Positions 43,647-55,201 are shown, counted from the stretch's first letter. The stretch is DNA of 64,000 nt from Roseovarius salincola (GCF_026891095.1 NZ_JAPTNL010000011.1:61819-125818); one strand, 5' to 3'. The notes: a model not told the origin generated them from the letters alone. Program-made: numbers and translations.

Positions 43647-45257
43647 TCAGCTTTCAAACCACCAGCGGCTGCATGCGCGGGCGCCGTCCATCTGCCAGCT
43701 TGGGGCAAGATCGGGGCCATGCTGCACGTTCTTGCGGCGCGCATAGACGAAGTTGGGGAACATCGGAATGAGCGTGCCGCCATCGTTGCGCGCCAGCAAT
43801 GCCATTTCGGCATACATCTCGGCGCGGCGGTCGTTGTCCAGTTCCGCCTTGGCTTGCAGCAGCAGTTCATTGAACCGATCGTTCTGCCAATGGCTTTCGT
43901 TCCAGGACGCGTCGCTCTTGTAGGCGAGCGAATACATCACGTCCGGCGTCGGGCGCGCGCCCCACTGCACGACGCACCAGGGTTCCTTGAGCCAGACATC
44001 CGAATAATAACCGTCGCTCGGCACGCGGTTGACCGTGATATCAATCCCCGATGCCTTGGCATGCTCGGCATAAAGCACGCACATGTCGACCGCCCCCGAG
44101 AAGACCGAGTCCGCGACCTTGATCTCGACCGAGAGCCCTTCGGCGCCGGCTTTCTGGAGCAGGGACTTGGCCTCATCCGGGTCGTATTCACGCTGCGGGA
44201 TGTCTTCGGGCCAGTAGGGCATCGCCGGGGAATGGTGAAAATCATTGCCCGCGGTGGCGGTGCCGAAGGCGATCTTGTCGATGATTTCCTGACGGTTCAT
44301 CGACAGTTTCAGCGCGTTGCGCACATCGGGATTGTCGAAGGGCGCCTGATCGCAGAACATCGGCATGGTGATCGCCGCCGCGGAAGGCACGTTGTCGATC
44401 TCGATATTCGGATCGCGCTGCAACAGCGAAAGCGTCTTGAGTTCGAGCTGCGTGATCGCGTCCACGTCGCCGGTGACAAGTGCCGTCTGGCGCGCGTTCG
44501 GGTCGTTGAGGACGGTAATGACCACCTCGTCGAAATAGGCCCCCTCCAGGTGCCAGTCATCATGGCGCACAAAGTTGTAGCCGACACCGAATTCGGCATT
44601 GGTCAGCTTGTAGGGGCCACAGCCATCGCCGGATTTCCAGTCGATGCTGCCGTCCTCGTTGGCCGGACAGATCGCCAGGTGATAATCGGTCAGCAGCCAG
44701 GGCAGATCGGCATTGCCCGCCTCAAGCGTGACCGTGATCGACCCGTCGCCATTGTCGGTCATGTCCACGACATCCGACACCAGCGCCTTGGCCGCCGAGG
44801 TCGACTCTTCGCCGCGGTGATGGTTGAGCGAGGCGATCACGTCATTGGCGGTGACCTTGCGACCGCTGTGGAACGTGGCCTTGTCGTTCAGCTTGAAGGT
44901 CCATTCCTTGGCATCGGGCGTTGCCGACCATTCGCTGGCCACGTCCGGGCCAAGCGACCCGTCGGGCTCGATCAGGGTCAGGTAGCTGCGGAAGGTGTGC
45001 GCAACCTGAATCATCGAGAAGGTCACGTAGCTGCCCGGATCGTGCGTGTCGGAGGTGTTGCCGTCATGCGCGCCGAGGCGAAAGGTGCCGCCCATGCTGG
45101 GCGCGGCCTGCGCCTTGCTGGTCCATAGCCCGGTGGCGGCAGAGGCGCTCAGCCCCGCAGCCATCGAATAGTTCATGAAGGAACGACGCGAAATGCTGCC
45201 CTCGCGGGCGGCCTCCGCAAGCCGGTCCATCAGAATCTGATCTTTGACGTTTGTCAT
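43647..45257 (-). CDS. ABC transporter substrate-binding protein (peptide/nickel family 5), Tat-like signal
   Basis: 536 residues. The N-terminus has a twin-arginine motif (SRRSFM, residues 23-28), a moderately hydrophobic stretch and cleavage after SKAQA (residue 51). The mature protein is an SBP family 5 member: VASEWSATPDAKEWTFKLND, ATFHSGRKVTANDVIASLNHH and NALKLSMNRQEIIDKIAFG are the conserved landmarks. It binds a peptide or similar ligand in the periplasm and feeds the DppB/C permeases. Translation start has GGGGAG upstream. It is the first gene of the operon. Confidence 0.94.
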   Translation of the reverse strand: MTNVKDQILMDRLAEAAREGSISRRSFMNYSMAAGLSASAATGLWTSKAQAAPSMGGTFRLGAHDGNTSDTHDPGSYVTFSMIQVAHTFRSYLTLIEPDGSLGPDVASEWSATPDAKEWTFKLNDKATFHSGRKVTANDVIASLNHHRGEESTSAAKALVSDVVDMTDNGDGSITVTLEAGNADLPWLLTDYHLAICPANEDGSIDWKSGDGCGPYKLTNAEFGVGYNFVRHDDWHLEGAYFDEVVITVLNDPNARQTALVTGDVDAITQLELKTLSLLQRDPNIEIDNVPSAAAITMPMFCDQAPFDNPDVRNALKLSMNRQEIIDKIAFGTATAGNDFHHSPAMPYWPEDIPQREYDPDEAKSLLQKAGAEGLSVEIKVADSVFSGAVDMCVLYAEHAKASGIDITVNRVPSDGYYSDVWLKEPWCVVQWGARPTPDVMYSLAYKSDASWNESHWQNDRFNELLLQAKAELDNDRRAEMYAEMALLARNDGGTLIPMFPNFVYARRKNVQHGPDLAPSWQMDGARACSRWWFES

Positions 45258-45382
45258 GTTTTCTCCCCGTAAATTTTATTCTGTTCTTTATGGAGCCGCC
45301 CGGAGACGACATCCATCAAAGCTTCCTCTTCCTACGTCCGGTCAAGTAGCCCAAAAACGACATAGTTCCAGCAAAACACGAA

Positions 45383-45413
45383 ATTATCCGATCATCCAGC
45401 TTTTACATGTAAA
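45383..45413 (-). promoter_or_regulatory. Candidate promoter/operator of the peptide ABC operon (TTTACATGTAAA palindrome)
   Basis: A perfect 12-bp palindrome TTTACATGTAAA (45402-45413) overlaps a weak -35 (TTACAT), with GATAAT (45383-45388 on the plus side as ATTATC) 18 bp further on the minus strand as -10. This would start transcription about 120 nt before the binding-protein ATG. The region 45258-45552 is unusually AT-rich and holds no gene. The palindrome is a plausible repressor site overlapping the promoter. Confidence 0.5.
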
Positions 45414-45552
45414 GCGGTCCGATTTTTTAATCTTGACAGATAGATAGCGCCCTAAAGTAGCCGATATCGCGCAAGAGCACGCCTTGTGGTGCCCGGGAAC
45501 TATTCTGAAAACGACGTATTCCGCAGCGCTGCTGCGCGGCATGAGCGCGCGT

Positions 45553-46866
45553 TCAGTCAGAATCACGGCGCGCACGCAGGCGCGCGAAATAATCCAGCCG
45601 CTTCTTCAATTCGCGCTCGAACCCGCGCTCGACAGGTTGATAAAGCACCGGGCGTTTCACGCCTTCGGGGAAATAGTTCTGCCCCGAGAACCCGTCTTCG
45701 GCGTCGTGGTCATAGGCGTAGCCTTCGCCATAGCCCTGATCCTTCATCAGGCCTGTGGGCGCGTTCAGGATATGCTTGGGGGGAGGTGCGCTTCCGGTCT
45801 TCTTGGCCTCGCGCATGGCGGCCTTGTAGGCGCCGTAGACGGCGTTGGATTTGGGCGCCAGCGCCAGATACGTGACCGCCTGCGCCAGCGCCAGTTCACC
45901 CTCGGGGCTGCCAAGGCGCTCGTAGATTTCCCAGGCATGGAGGCACACATTCTGCGCCTGCGGGTCGGCCAGCCCGATATCCTCGATCGCCATGCGGGTG
46001 ATGCGCCGCGCCAGGTAACGGGGGTCCTCGCCGCCGGTCAGCATCCGCGCCAGCCAGTAGAGCGCCGCATCCGGGTCCGAGCCGCGCACCGATTTGTGCA
46101 GCGCCGAGATCAGGTTGAAATGCTCGTCGCCCGACTTGTCGTATTTCGCCGCCCGCCGCATCAGCCGCACGCCAAGCCCCTGCGTGTCGAGCTTGCCATC
46201 GACCTTCCAGGCGGCGACCTGTTCGATCAGGTTCAGAAGGGCGCGCCCGTCGCCATCGGCCATTTCAAGCAGCGCCTCGCGCGCCGGGCCGTCCAGCGGC
46301 AAGGCGCGGTCCAGCTCGGCCTCGGCCCGTTGCGCCAGCCGCTCGAGATCGGCCAGGCCAAGCCGCTCCAGCACCAGCACCTGCGAGCGGCTCAGAAGCG
46401 CGGCATTGAGCTCGAAACTGGGGTTCTCGGTGGTGGCCCCCACCAGAAGGATCGTGCCATCCTCCATATGCGGCAGGAAGCTGTCCTGCTGGGCCTTGTT
46501 GAAGCGGTGTATCTCGTCGACGAACAGTAAGGTACCCTGCCCGTTCGCGCGGCGGTGGCGTGCTTCCTCGAACACCTTTTTCAGTTCGGCGACACCGCTG
46601 AAAATGGCGCTGATCTGCACGAAATGAAGATCGGTCTCATCCGCCAGAAGCCGCGCGATGGTGGTCTTGCCCACGCCCGGCGGCCCCCAGAACACCAGCG
46701 ACGAGAGGCTCCCCGAGGCCAGCATCACGCCAAGCGGCGCCTCGGGGCCAAGCACCTGCGGCTGCCCGATCACATCCGAAAGCTTGCGCGGGCGCAGCCT
46801 GTCGGCGAGCGGGCGCGGGGCGCTGTCGGGGATCGCGTCGGGGTTCTTGTCAAAGAGATCCGCCAT
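45553..46866 (-). CDS. rarA: Replication-associated recombination protein A (RarA/MgsA)
   Basis: 437 residues. AAA+ ATPase with Walker A FWGPPGVGKTTIARLLA (about 59-75), Walker B TLLFVDEIHRFNKAQQD (D117/E118), sensor region (GATTENPSFELNAALLSRSQV), then the RarA tetramerisation domain (RVGRGSD-type FNLISALHKSVRGSDPDAAL, and SPEGELALAQAVTYLALAPK). Acts at stalled replication forks. It starts 4 bp after the Deg protease stop, so they are cotranscribed. Confidence 0.95.
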   Translation of the reverse strand: MADLFDKNPDAIPDSAPRPLADRLRPRKLSDVIGQPQVLGPEAPLGVMLASGSLSSLVFWGPPGVGKTTIARLLADETDLHFVQISAIFSGVAELKKVFEEARHRRANGQGTLLFVDEIHRFNKAQQDSFLPHMEDGTILLVGATTENPSFELNAALLSRSQVLVLERLGLADLERLAQRAEAELDRALPLDGPAREALLEMADGDGRALLNLIEQVAAWKVDGKLDTQGLGVRLMRRAAKYDKSGDEHFNLISALHKSVRGSDPDAALYWLARMLTGGEDPRYLARRITRMAIEDIGLADPQAQNVCLHAWEIYERLGSPEGELALAQAVTYLALAPKSNAVYGAYKAAMREAKKTGSAPPPKHILNAPTGLMKDQGYGEGYAYDHDAEDGFSGQNYFPEGVKRPVLYQPVERGFERELKKRLDYFARLRARRDSD

Positions 46867-46870
46867 CGTC

Positions 46871-48250
<1,380 letters not shown>

Positions 48251-48278
48251 GTCGTTCCCCTCTTGCTGCTGTCCAGAC

Positions 48279-48307
48279 CATATGCGGAGATGCGCCCGGC
48301 ATTGCAA
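48279..48307 (-). promoter_or_regulatory. Candidate promoter of the Deg protease-rarA unit
   Basis: TTGCAA, 17-bp spacer, CATATG on the minus strand, about 30 bp upstream of the GTG start and just downstream of the rplQ terminator. The -10 is imperfect. Confidence 0.42.
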
Positions 48308-48352
48308 CCGCTGGCGGCGAAATCGGCACAAATTACCCTTGCCAGAACGCAA

Positions 48353-48380
48353 AGACCCCCGCCGTTCCGGGCGGGGGTCT
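48353..48380 (-). terminator. Terminator at the end of the ribosomal protein cluster (after rplQ)
   Basis: 11-bp perfect stem AGACCCCCGCC / GGCGGGGGTCT with a 6-nt loop, then TTTGCG on the minus strand. It stands 31 bp after the rplQ stop; a second small hairpin (GAAAACC / GGTTTTC) lies between. This separates the alpha operon from the Deg protease gene. Confidence 0.88.
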
Positions 48381-48411
48381 GCATGAAAACCTTTTGGTTT
48401 TCAATCGCTTC

Positions 48412-48834
48412 TTATTCGTCGGCAGCCGCTTCTTCAGCTTCGGTGCGGGCACGGTCGCCGGCGCCCTTGGCATCCACATCGCGGTCGACGAATTCGATGA
48501 TCGCCATCGGTGCCATGTCGCCATAGCGGAAACCGGCCTTCAGGACGCGCACGTAACCGCCCTGGCGGTCCTTGTAGCGCGGCCCCAGAACGTCAAACAG
48601 TTTCGCGACATACTGGTCCTGCTTGAGCTGCGACGCGGCCTGGCGACGGGCGTGAAGATCGCCGCGTTTTCCGAGGGTTACAAGTTTCTCGATCACCCGG
48701 CGCAGTTCTTTGGCCTTGGGCAGCGTGGTCTTGATCTGCTCATGTTCAATGAGCGAGCCAGCCATATTGGCCCACAAAGCCTTGCGGTGTTCGTGGGTCC
48801 GGTTGAGGCGGCGGTAGCCTTTTGCGTGACGCAT
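48412..48834 (-). CDS. rplQ: 50S ribosomal protein L17
   Basis: 140 residues: [20 protein letters not shown] start, [40 protein letters not shown], and an acidic tail ([11 protein letters not shown]) that extends slightly beyond the core. Last gene of the alpha operon; separated from rpoA by an unusual 193-bp gap with a hairpin and TTTGTAC repeats. Confidence 0.97.
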   Translation of the reverse strand: MRHAKGYRRLNRTHEHRKALWANMAGSLIEHEQIKTTLPKAKELRRVIEKLVTLGKRGDLHARRQAASQLKQDQYVAKLFDVLGPRYKDRQGGYVRVLKAGFRYGDMAPMAIIEFVDRDVDAKGAGDRARTEAEEAAADE

Positions 48835-48933
48835 GGTTTTGTCTCCGTTTTGCCCTCTACGGGCGATTTTGCTTTGTCTGGCCGGCGATGCGTGTCACCG
48901 GCTCTCCTTGGGGCGGATGCCCGGGGTGGAAAC

Positions 48934-48970
48934 GGTACGAAACGCGCGTTTTGTACGCTGGTTTTGTACC
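48934..48970. repeat. TACGAAA/TTTTGTAC repeat between rpoA and rplQ
   Basis: GGTACGAAAC, then GTTTTGTACG and GTTTTGTACC follow within 37 bp, bounded by GGTAC/GTACC. A further CGTACAAAAG sits in the loop of the neighbouring hairpin. The element resembles the third module (TACAAA...TTTCGTAC) of the composite repeats at 16.3 and 28.1 kb, but here without the 11-bp iterons. Confidence 0.6.
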
Positions 48971-48984
48971 AAATTCCGTGGTTG

Positions 48985-49021
48985 CGCGGGGCGGTCCGTA
49001 CAAAAGCCGGACCGCCCCGCG
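48985..49021 (-). terminator. Long hairpin just after rpoA
   Basis: 13-bp perfect stem (CGCGGGGCGGTCC / GGACCGCCCCGCG) with the 11-nt loop GTACAAAAGCC, 6 bp after the rpoA stop. There is no T-run on the minus strand, so it may pause, partially terminate or protect the rpoA 3' end rather than terminate fully. rplQ downstream depends on reading through it unless an unseen promoter exists. Confidence 0.7.
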
Positions 49022-49027
49022 AAATCT

Positions 49028-50044
49028 TCAGAACTGGTCTTCGTATTTCTTGGCCAGGTCTTCGATATTGTCGGGCGGCCAGTCTTCGACATCCATGCCA
49101 AGGTGCAGACCCATGCCCGAGAGAACTTCCTTGATCTCGTTGAGCGACTTGCGGCCGAAGTTCGGGGTGCGCAGCATCTCGGCTTCGGTCTTCTGGATCA
49201 GATCGCCGATATAGACGATGTTGTCGTTCTTGAGGCAGTTCGCGGAGCGCACCGAGAGTTCCAGCTCGTCCACCTTCTTGAGAAGGAGCGGGTTGAATTC
49301 CAGCCCCTCGTCCTCGGACTCGCGGCCAGCGGCCTCGGGCTCCTCGAAGTTGACGAAGATCGACAGCTGGTCCTGCAGGATGCGTGCGGCGAAGGCCACG
49401 GCATCATCCGGCGTCAGCGAGCCGTCGGTGTCAACCTTCATGGTCAGCTTGTCATAGTCCAGAACCTGCCCTTCGCGGGTCGGCTGCACGTCATAGCTGA
49501 CCTTGCGGACCGGCGAATAGATCGCGTCGATCGGGATCAGGCCGATGGGTGCGTCCTCGGGCTTGTTCTTGTCGGCGGCGACATAGCCCTTGCCGGTGTT
49601 GACGGTCAGTTCCATGAACAGATCCGCGCCCTCGTCGAGGTGGCAGATCACATGTTCCTTGTTCAGGATTTCGATCCCGGCGCTGTCGGCGATATCGGCG
49701 GCGGTCACGACCGACGGCCCTTTCGCCGAGATCGACAGGCGCTTGGGCCCTTCGACTTCCATGCGCAGGGCAACGCCCTTGAGGTTCAGAACGATGTCGG
49801 TGACATCCTCGCGCACGCCTGCAACCGAAGAGAATTCGTGCAGGACGTTGTCGATCTGAACGCTGGTGATGGCGGCCCCCTGAAGCGAGGACAACAGGAC
49901 GCGGCGCAGCGCGTTGCCAAGCGTGAGACCGAAGCCGCGTTCCAGCGGTTCGGCCACGACGGTCGCCTGGCGAAGCGGGTCATTGCCCGGTTTCACGTCC
50001 AGCTGTGTCGGCTTGATCAGTTCAGCCCAGTTCTTATGGATCAT
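49028..50044 (-). CDS. rpoA: DNA-directed RNA polymerase alpha subunit
   Basis: 338 residues from ATG 50044 (GGAGGGAACGC upstream); the frame is open to 50104 but without family sequence. The N-terminal assembly domain ([20 protein letters not shown]) and the C-terminal domain with [20 protein letters not shown] and [14 protein letters not shown] that binds UP elements and activators are both present. Confidence 0.97.
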   Translation of the reverse strand: MIHKNWAELIKPTQLDVKPGNDPLRQATVVAEPLERGFGLTLGNALRRVLLSSLQGAAITSVQIDNVLHEFSSVAGVREDVTDIVLNLKGVALRMEVEGPKRLSISAKGPSVVTAADIADSAGIEILNKEHVICHLDEGADLFMELTVNTGKGYVAADKNKPEDAPIGLIPIDAIYSPVRKVSYDVQPTREGQVLDYDKLTMKVDTDGSLTPDDAVAFAARILQDQLSIFVNFEEPEAAGRESEDEGLEFNPLLLKKVDELELSVRSANCLKNDNIVYIGDLIQKTEAEMLRTPNFGRKSLNEIKEVLSGMGLHLGMDVEDWPPDNIEDLAKKYEDQF

Positions 50045-50155
50045 GCGTTCCCTCCATTCCTGTCCCGGCTCCATGTCCAAAAGCAGGGGACGCCCGAGGT
50101 TCAATATGACGGAATGGGGCCGTGCATCGCACGCGGCCCCACCTTTGAAAAATGC

Positions 50156-50545
50156 TCAGACCCGGCGGCGTTTCGGCGGGCGGCAGCCATTGTGCGCGAT
50201 CGGCGTCACGTCACGGATCGACGTGATGTTGAAGCCGACGGCGGCCAGCGCGCGCAGCGCCGATTCACGACCCGAACCGGGGCCTTGAACCTCGACCTCG
50301 AGGGTCTTCATGCCATGTTCCTGCGCCTTGCGGCCGGCGTCTTCGGCGGCCATCTGCGCGGCATAGGGGGTCGATTTGCGCGAACCCTTGAAGCCCATTG
50401 TGCCAGCCGACGACCATGCGATCGCATTGCCCTGCACATCCGAGATCAGGATCTTGGTGTTGTTGAAGGAAGAGTTCACATGCGCAACGCCGGTGGCGAT
50501 GTTCTTGGAAACCTTCTTTTTCGTACGACGGGTATCACGTGCCAT
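50156..50545 (-). CDS. rpsK: 30S ribosomal protein S11
   Basis: 129 residues, with [40 protein letters not shown] and the basic end [10 protein letters not shown]. Lies 15 bp after rpsM and 111 bp before rpoA in the alpha operon. Part of the 30S platform near the mRNA exit. Confidence 0.97.
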   Translation of the reverse strand: MARDTRRTKKKVSKNIATGVAHVNSSFNNTKILISDVQGNAIAWSSAGTMGFKGSRKSTPYAAQMAAEDAGRKAQEHGMKTLEVEVQGPGSGRESALRALAAVGFNITSIRDVTPIAHNGCRPPKRRRV

Positions 50546-50560
50546 TGGTTATGCCCTCCC

Positions 50561-50929
50561 TTACTTCTTCTTGCCGGCGATGGCTTTCGCCGGGCCCTTG
50601 CGGGTGCGGGCATTGGTATGGGTGCGCTGGCCGCGAACCGGCAGGTTCCGGCGGTGGCGCAGGCCACGGTAGCACCCAAGGTCCATCAGGCGCTTGATGT
50701 TCATCTGCGTCTCGCGGCGCAGGTCGCCTTCGACGGTGTGGTTGGCGTCGATATATTCGCGCAGGGCCAGCGCCTCGGCATCCGAGAGCTCGTTGACGCG
50801 GCGGCTCTGGTCGATGCCGGTCGCTTCGCAGATGGCCTTGGCCGAGGAATGGCCAATTCCGGTGATGTAGGTGAGGGCGATGGGAACCCGTTTGGAAGTC
50901 GGGATGTTAACGCCGGCGATACGTGCCAC
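50561..50929 (-). CDS. rpsM: 30S ribosomal protein S13
   Basis: 122 residues: [60 protein letters not shown] and [11 protein letters not shown]. First gene of the alpha unit in this organism, starting about 150 nt downstream of its own candidate promoter. Confidence 0.97.
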   Translation of the reverse strand: MARIAGVNIPTSKRVPIALTYITGIGHSSAKAICEATGIDQSRRVNELSDAEALALREYIDANHTVEGDLRRETQMNIKRLMDLGCYRGLRHRRNLPVRGQRTHTNARTRKGPAKAIAGKKK

Positions 50930-51048
50930 GTGTCATGTCCTTTCGTTGCGGTTCCGTAGCTCCAGAACCTTTTTTCACAACGCAAGCCCGGAGCGTTGCC
51001 GACCGGGCCGCAGCTGATTTCAGGTGATCGGCCCATGAAGGACCAAGC

Positions 51049-51075
51049 CCCGCGCCAGAATCAATTCCGCGCGGG
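51049..51075 (-). promoter_or_regulatory. Hairpin at the 5' end of the rpsM transcript
   Basis: 7-bp stem CCCGCGC / GCGCGGG with a 13-nt loop, directly at the predicted transcription start of the promoter at 51083-51111. Similar GC hairpins begin the rplB and rpmC transcripts, so it may matter for stability or autoregulation. Confidence 0.5.
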
Positions 51076-51082
51076 ATGGTGC

Positions 51083-51111
51083 TGGTTAGGAGCAATTGCG
51101 GTGGGCGTCAA
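51083..51111 (-). promoter_or_regulatory. Sigma70-like promoter between adk and rpsM
   Basis: On the minus strand TTGACG, exactly 17 bp, TAACCA, in the 205-bp gap between adk and rpsM. It would start rpsM-rpsK-rpoA-rplQ independently of the spc genes. No clear terminator precedes it after adk, so it may add to read-through. Confidence 0.6.
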
Positions 51112-51134
51112 CCCCCTGCCCCCACATTGCGCCA

Positions 51135-51775
51135 TCATTTGCCCAGCACGGCGGCAATGGCCGCTTTGACCTCGTCGATCTCGCCCAGACCGTTGACCGA
51201 CTGAAGCTGGCCCTTGGCATAGTAATAGCCGATCAGCGGCGAGGTTTTCTTGTAATATTCCATCAGGCGCTGGCGCAGGCTGTCTTCGTTGTCGTCCGCC
51301 CGGCGCTTGAATTCGGCGCCCCCGCATTTGGTGCAGCGGCCATCCGCCGGGATCGGCTTGGTGATGTCGTTATAGACCTCGCCGCAGCCCGCACAGGTCG
51401 AGCGGGCGGTGATACGGCTGACAAGCGCATCGTCATCGACCTGCATCTCGATCACGGCGTCCAGTGTCTCGCCCTGCTCTTCAAGCAGGTCGGCCAGCGC
51501 GTCGGCCTGAGCGAGGGTGCGCGGGAAGCCGTCGAAGATGAAACCGCCCTTCTTGTCGCCCTGGAGCTTTTCGCGGATCAGGCCGATCACGATCTCATCG
51601 GTAACCAGATCGCCGCGGGCCATGACCTCGGCCACCTTCTTGCCCATTTCCGAGCCGCTGTCCTTGGCCTCGCGCAGCATGTCGCCCGTCGAGAGCTGAA
51701 TCATGTCGCGCGTATCCACCAGAATATGCGCCTGCGTGCCCTTGCCCGCCCCCGGCGGCCCCAGAAGAATGATGT

Positions 51776-51779
<4 letters not shown>
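51135..51779 (-). CDS. adk: Adenylate kinase with Cys4 zinc-type lid
   Basis: 214 residues. P-loop [10 protein letters not shown] (8-17), [12 protein letters not shown], and a long LID domain with four cysteines (C129, C132 in TCAGCGEV; C149, C152 in [10 protein letters not shown]) in the arrangement that binds structural zinc in Gram-positive adenylate kinases. Interconverts ATP+AMP and 2 ADP. Its ATG overlaps the secY stop by 4 bp. Confidence 0.97.
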
Positions 51780-53146
<1,367 letters not shown>

Positions 53147-53255
53147 TCGTGGTCTCTTTCAAGTGCCAACGCCGCCTAAAGCCGTTTTCCGGCACAGGCG
53201 GCGTTTCAGGAAAACTCAAAGATATGTAAGCGGCGCGAACACCGCCCACAACCTC

Positions 53256-53729
53256 TTATTCGGCCGCCTGCGCGGTTGTGACCGTGAGCGAGCCACCCGC
53301 CTTCTCGACAGCCTCGATGGCCGATTTGGACGCGCCGGTGACCTCGATCGACAGTTTGGTGCTCAGCTCGCCCTTGGCGAGGATGCGCACACCGTCGAGC
53401 TTGCGGCGCACGAGGCCCGCCTCGATCAGCACGTCTTCGGTGACGGGGTTCTTCGCGTCGATCTTCTTGGCGTCCACGAATTTCTGGATCATGCCAAGGT
53501 TGACGATGGCGAATTGCTTGCGGTTGGGCTTGGTGAAACCGCGCTTGGGCAGGCGCTGATAGATCGGCATCTGGCCGCCTTCGAAGCCCTTGATGGCCAC
53601 ACCCGAACGGGATTTCTGACCCTTGATGCCGCGGCCGGCGGTCTTGCCCTTGCCCGAGCCGGGGCCGCGGGCAACGCGTTTCTTGGTCTTGGTCGCGCCG
53701 GGATTGTCGCGCAGTTCGTGAAGTTTCAT
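53256..53729 (-). CDS. rplO: 50S ribosomal protein L15
   Basis: 157 residues: [60 protein letters not shown]. First gene after the 323-bp gap that separates it from rpmD; in this window it leads an rplO-secY-adk unit with its own candidate promoter. Confidence 0.97.
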   Translation of the reverse strand: MKLHELRDNPGATKTKKRVARGPGSGKGKTAGRGIKGQKSRSGVAIKGFEGGQMPIYQRLPKRGFTKPNRKQFAIVNLGMIQKFVDAKKIDAKNPVTEDVLIEAGLVRRKLDGVRILAKGELSTKLSIEVTGASKSAIEAVEKAGGSLTVTTAQAAE

Positions 53730-53827
53730 GTTGCTTCTCCTGAAGCCGGATGTGACCCCCGAAGCGTGATGGGGCCAACCACGGCATGTCTTGATTGTGA
53801 GTCGTGTGCCCGAAGGCCACCCGCGGG

Positions 53828-53856
53828 CGTATACGGGGTGTTGACGCGCGATGCAA
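53828..53856 (-). promoter_or_regulatory. Sigma70-like promoter upstream of rplO
   Basis: On the minus strand TTGCAT, exactly 17 bp, TATACG, about 100 bp before the rplO start and 130 bp after the mid-operon terminator at 53986-54011. The spacing and pairing with a terminator make it a credible restart point for rplO-secY-adk. Confidence 0.6.
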
Positions 53857-53885
53857 GAGGGCTGGCGCTGGGGGAGGCGTGGCCG

Positions 53886-53933
53886 CCGGAAACTTCAAAA
53901 GTTTCCGGGCCGTTTTCTTTTCAAGAAAAACGG
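53886..53933. repeat. Double-hairpin intergenic repeat (CCGGAAACTT / AAGTTTCCGG plus CCGTTTT / AAAACGG)
   Basis: Two adjacent AT-cored inverted repeats: CCGGAAACTT-CAA-AAGTTTCCGG (10-bp stem), then CCGTTTT...AAAACGG. As I recall, near-identical double hairpins occur widely between genes in Rhodobacteraceae, so this is probably a dispersed repeat. Here it sits inside the spc cluster between rpmD and rplO. On both strands it could also act as a transcription-end element. Confidence 0.7.
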
Positions 53934-53985
53934 CTCGTTCGGCGCATGGGGTGATGCATGGCGGCGTGAGCGACGGACATGAAAA

Positions 53986-54011
53986 CGCCCCGGCCATTTC
54001 AGGACGGGGCG
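53986..54011 (-). terminator. Terminator between rpmD and rplO
   Basis: 7-bp stem CGCCCCG / CGGGGCG, 12-nt loop, followed on the minus strand by TTTTC. It lies 42 bp after the rpmD stop; another small hairpin (CGGGG / CCCCG) lies between. It would end the spc transcript before rplO. Confidence 0.72.
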
Positions 54012-54052
54012 CAATGTCTGAACCGTAGGCCGGGGATCACCCCGTCCCGGCT

Positions 54053-54241
54053 TCAGCCCTTTTCTTCGATGATTTCCACCAGATGCGGGATCTTGTTGAC
54101 CATGCCGCGCACGGCGGGGGTGTCTTCAAGTTCGCGCGTCTTGTGCATCTTGTTGAGCCCGAGGCCGATCAGCGTCTGGCGCTGTTTTTCCGGGCGGCGG
54201 ATCGGAGAGCCGATCTGCTTGACTACGATGGTCTTTGCCAT
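54053..54241 (-). CDS. rpmD: 50S ribosomal protein L30
   Basis: 62 residues: [59 protein letters not shown]. Follows rpsE by 12 bp and ends the rpmC-to-rpmD unit before a terminator. Confidence 0.97.
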   Translation of the reverse strand: MAKTIVVKQIGSPIRRPEKQRQTLIGLGLNKMHKTRELEDTPAVRGMVNKIPHLVEIIEEKG

Positions 54242-54253
54242 GGGTCGCTCTCC

Positions 54254-54817
54254 TTACGCTTCCGCGGCTTCTTTGGCCGGCGCGTCATCCTTTTTGAGGA
54301 TGTCGGCGACCTTCTTGCCACGGCGCTGTGCCACCATGCGGGGGCTGGCCTGGAACTGCAGCGCGTTCAGCGTTGCGCGGATCATGTTGTAGGGGTTCTG
54401 CGAACCGACCGACTTGGCGACCACGTCCTGCACACCGAGCATCTCGAACACGGCACGCATCGGACCGCCGGCGATGATGCCGGTACCGGTCGTCGCGGTA
54501 CGCATGATGATCTTGCCGGCGCCGTGACGGCCATAACCGTCATGATGCAGGGTGCGACCCTCGCGCAGCGGCACGCGGATCATCTGGCGCTTGGCCTGTT
54601 CGGTGGCCTTGCGAATCGCCTCGGGCACCTCTTTGGCCTTGCCCTTGCCGAAGCCGACGCGGCCCTTCTGATCGCCCACGACCACCAGTGCCGCGAACCC
54701 GAAGCGCTTGCCGCCCTTCACGGTTTTGGACACCCGGTTGATCGCTACGAGACGATCGGCGAATTCCGGTGCTTCGTCGCGGTCGCGACGGTCACGGCGG
54801 TTATCTTGTCTTGCCAT
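54254..54817 (-). CDS. rpsE: 30S ribosomal protein S5
   Basis: 187 residues. N-terminal charged extension ([20 protein letters not shown]), then the S5 motifs [38 protein letters not shown] and the C-terminal [20 protein letters not shown]. Contributes to decoding fidelity. Located 12 bp after rplR. Confidence 0.97.
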   Translation of the reverse strand: MARQDNRRDRRDRDEAPEFADRLVAINRVSKTVKGGKRFGFAALVVVGDQKGRVGFGKGKAKEVPEAIRKATEQAKRQMIRVPLREGRTLHHDGYGRHGAGKIIMRTATTGTGIIAGGPMRAVFEMLGVQDVVAKSVGSQNPYNMIRATLNALQFQASPRMVAQRRGKKVADILKKDDAPAKEAAEA

Positions 54818-54829
54818 TCTCTCGTCTCC

Positions 54830-55189
54830 TTAGATCTTCAGACCGGCTTCGCGCGCGGCGTCCGCCACGGCCTTGATCCGGCCATGAAAGAGGAACCCGC
54901 CACGGTCGAACTGGGCCTCGGTGATACCGGCTTTCTGCGCGCGTTCGGCGATGGTGCTGCCGATCTTTGCCGCCGCCTCGAGGGTGTTCTTGCCCACGAG
55001 CCCGAGATCCTTTTCGAGTGTCGAGGCCGAGGCCAGCGTCACACCGTTGAGATCGTCGATCAGCTGAACGCTGAGGTTCTTGTTCGAGCGGTGAACGCTG
55101 AGGCGCGGGCGCCCGGCGTTGACCTTGCGAAGTTTGTTCCGAACGCGCAGGCGGCGTTTGAGGAACAGTTTTCTCTTGCTGTTTGCCAT
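54830..55189 (-). CDS. rplR: 50S ribosomal protein L18
   Basis: 119 residues: [40 protein letters not shown], and the final [19 protein letters not shown]. Binds 5S rRNA together with L5. Lies 12 bp after rplF. Confidence 0.97.
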   Translation of the reverse strand: MANSKRKLFLKRRLRVRNKLRKVNAGRPRLSVHRSNKNLSVQLIDDLNGVTLASASTLEKDLGLVGKNTLEAAAKIGSTIAERAQKAGITEAQFDRGGFLFHGRIKAVADAAREAGLKI

Positions 55190-55201
55190 CTGTCGCGTCC
55201 T

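Noticed and set aside
45433..45460. Plus-strand TTGACA near 45433 as a promoter
   Set aside because: No good -10 at proper distance and no plus-strand gene downstream; it would only transcribe antisense to rarA.
48833..50959. 708-residue plus-strand open frame across rpoA, rpsK and rpsM
   Set aside because: It runs through several well-conserved ribosomal genes and their gaps in antisense; no recognisable domain.
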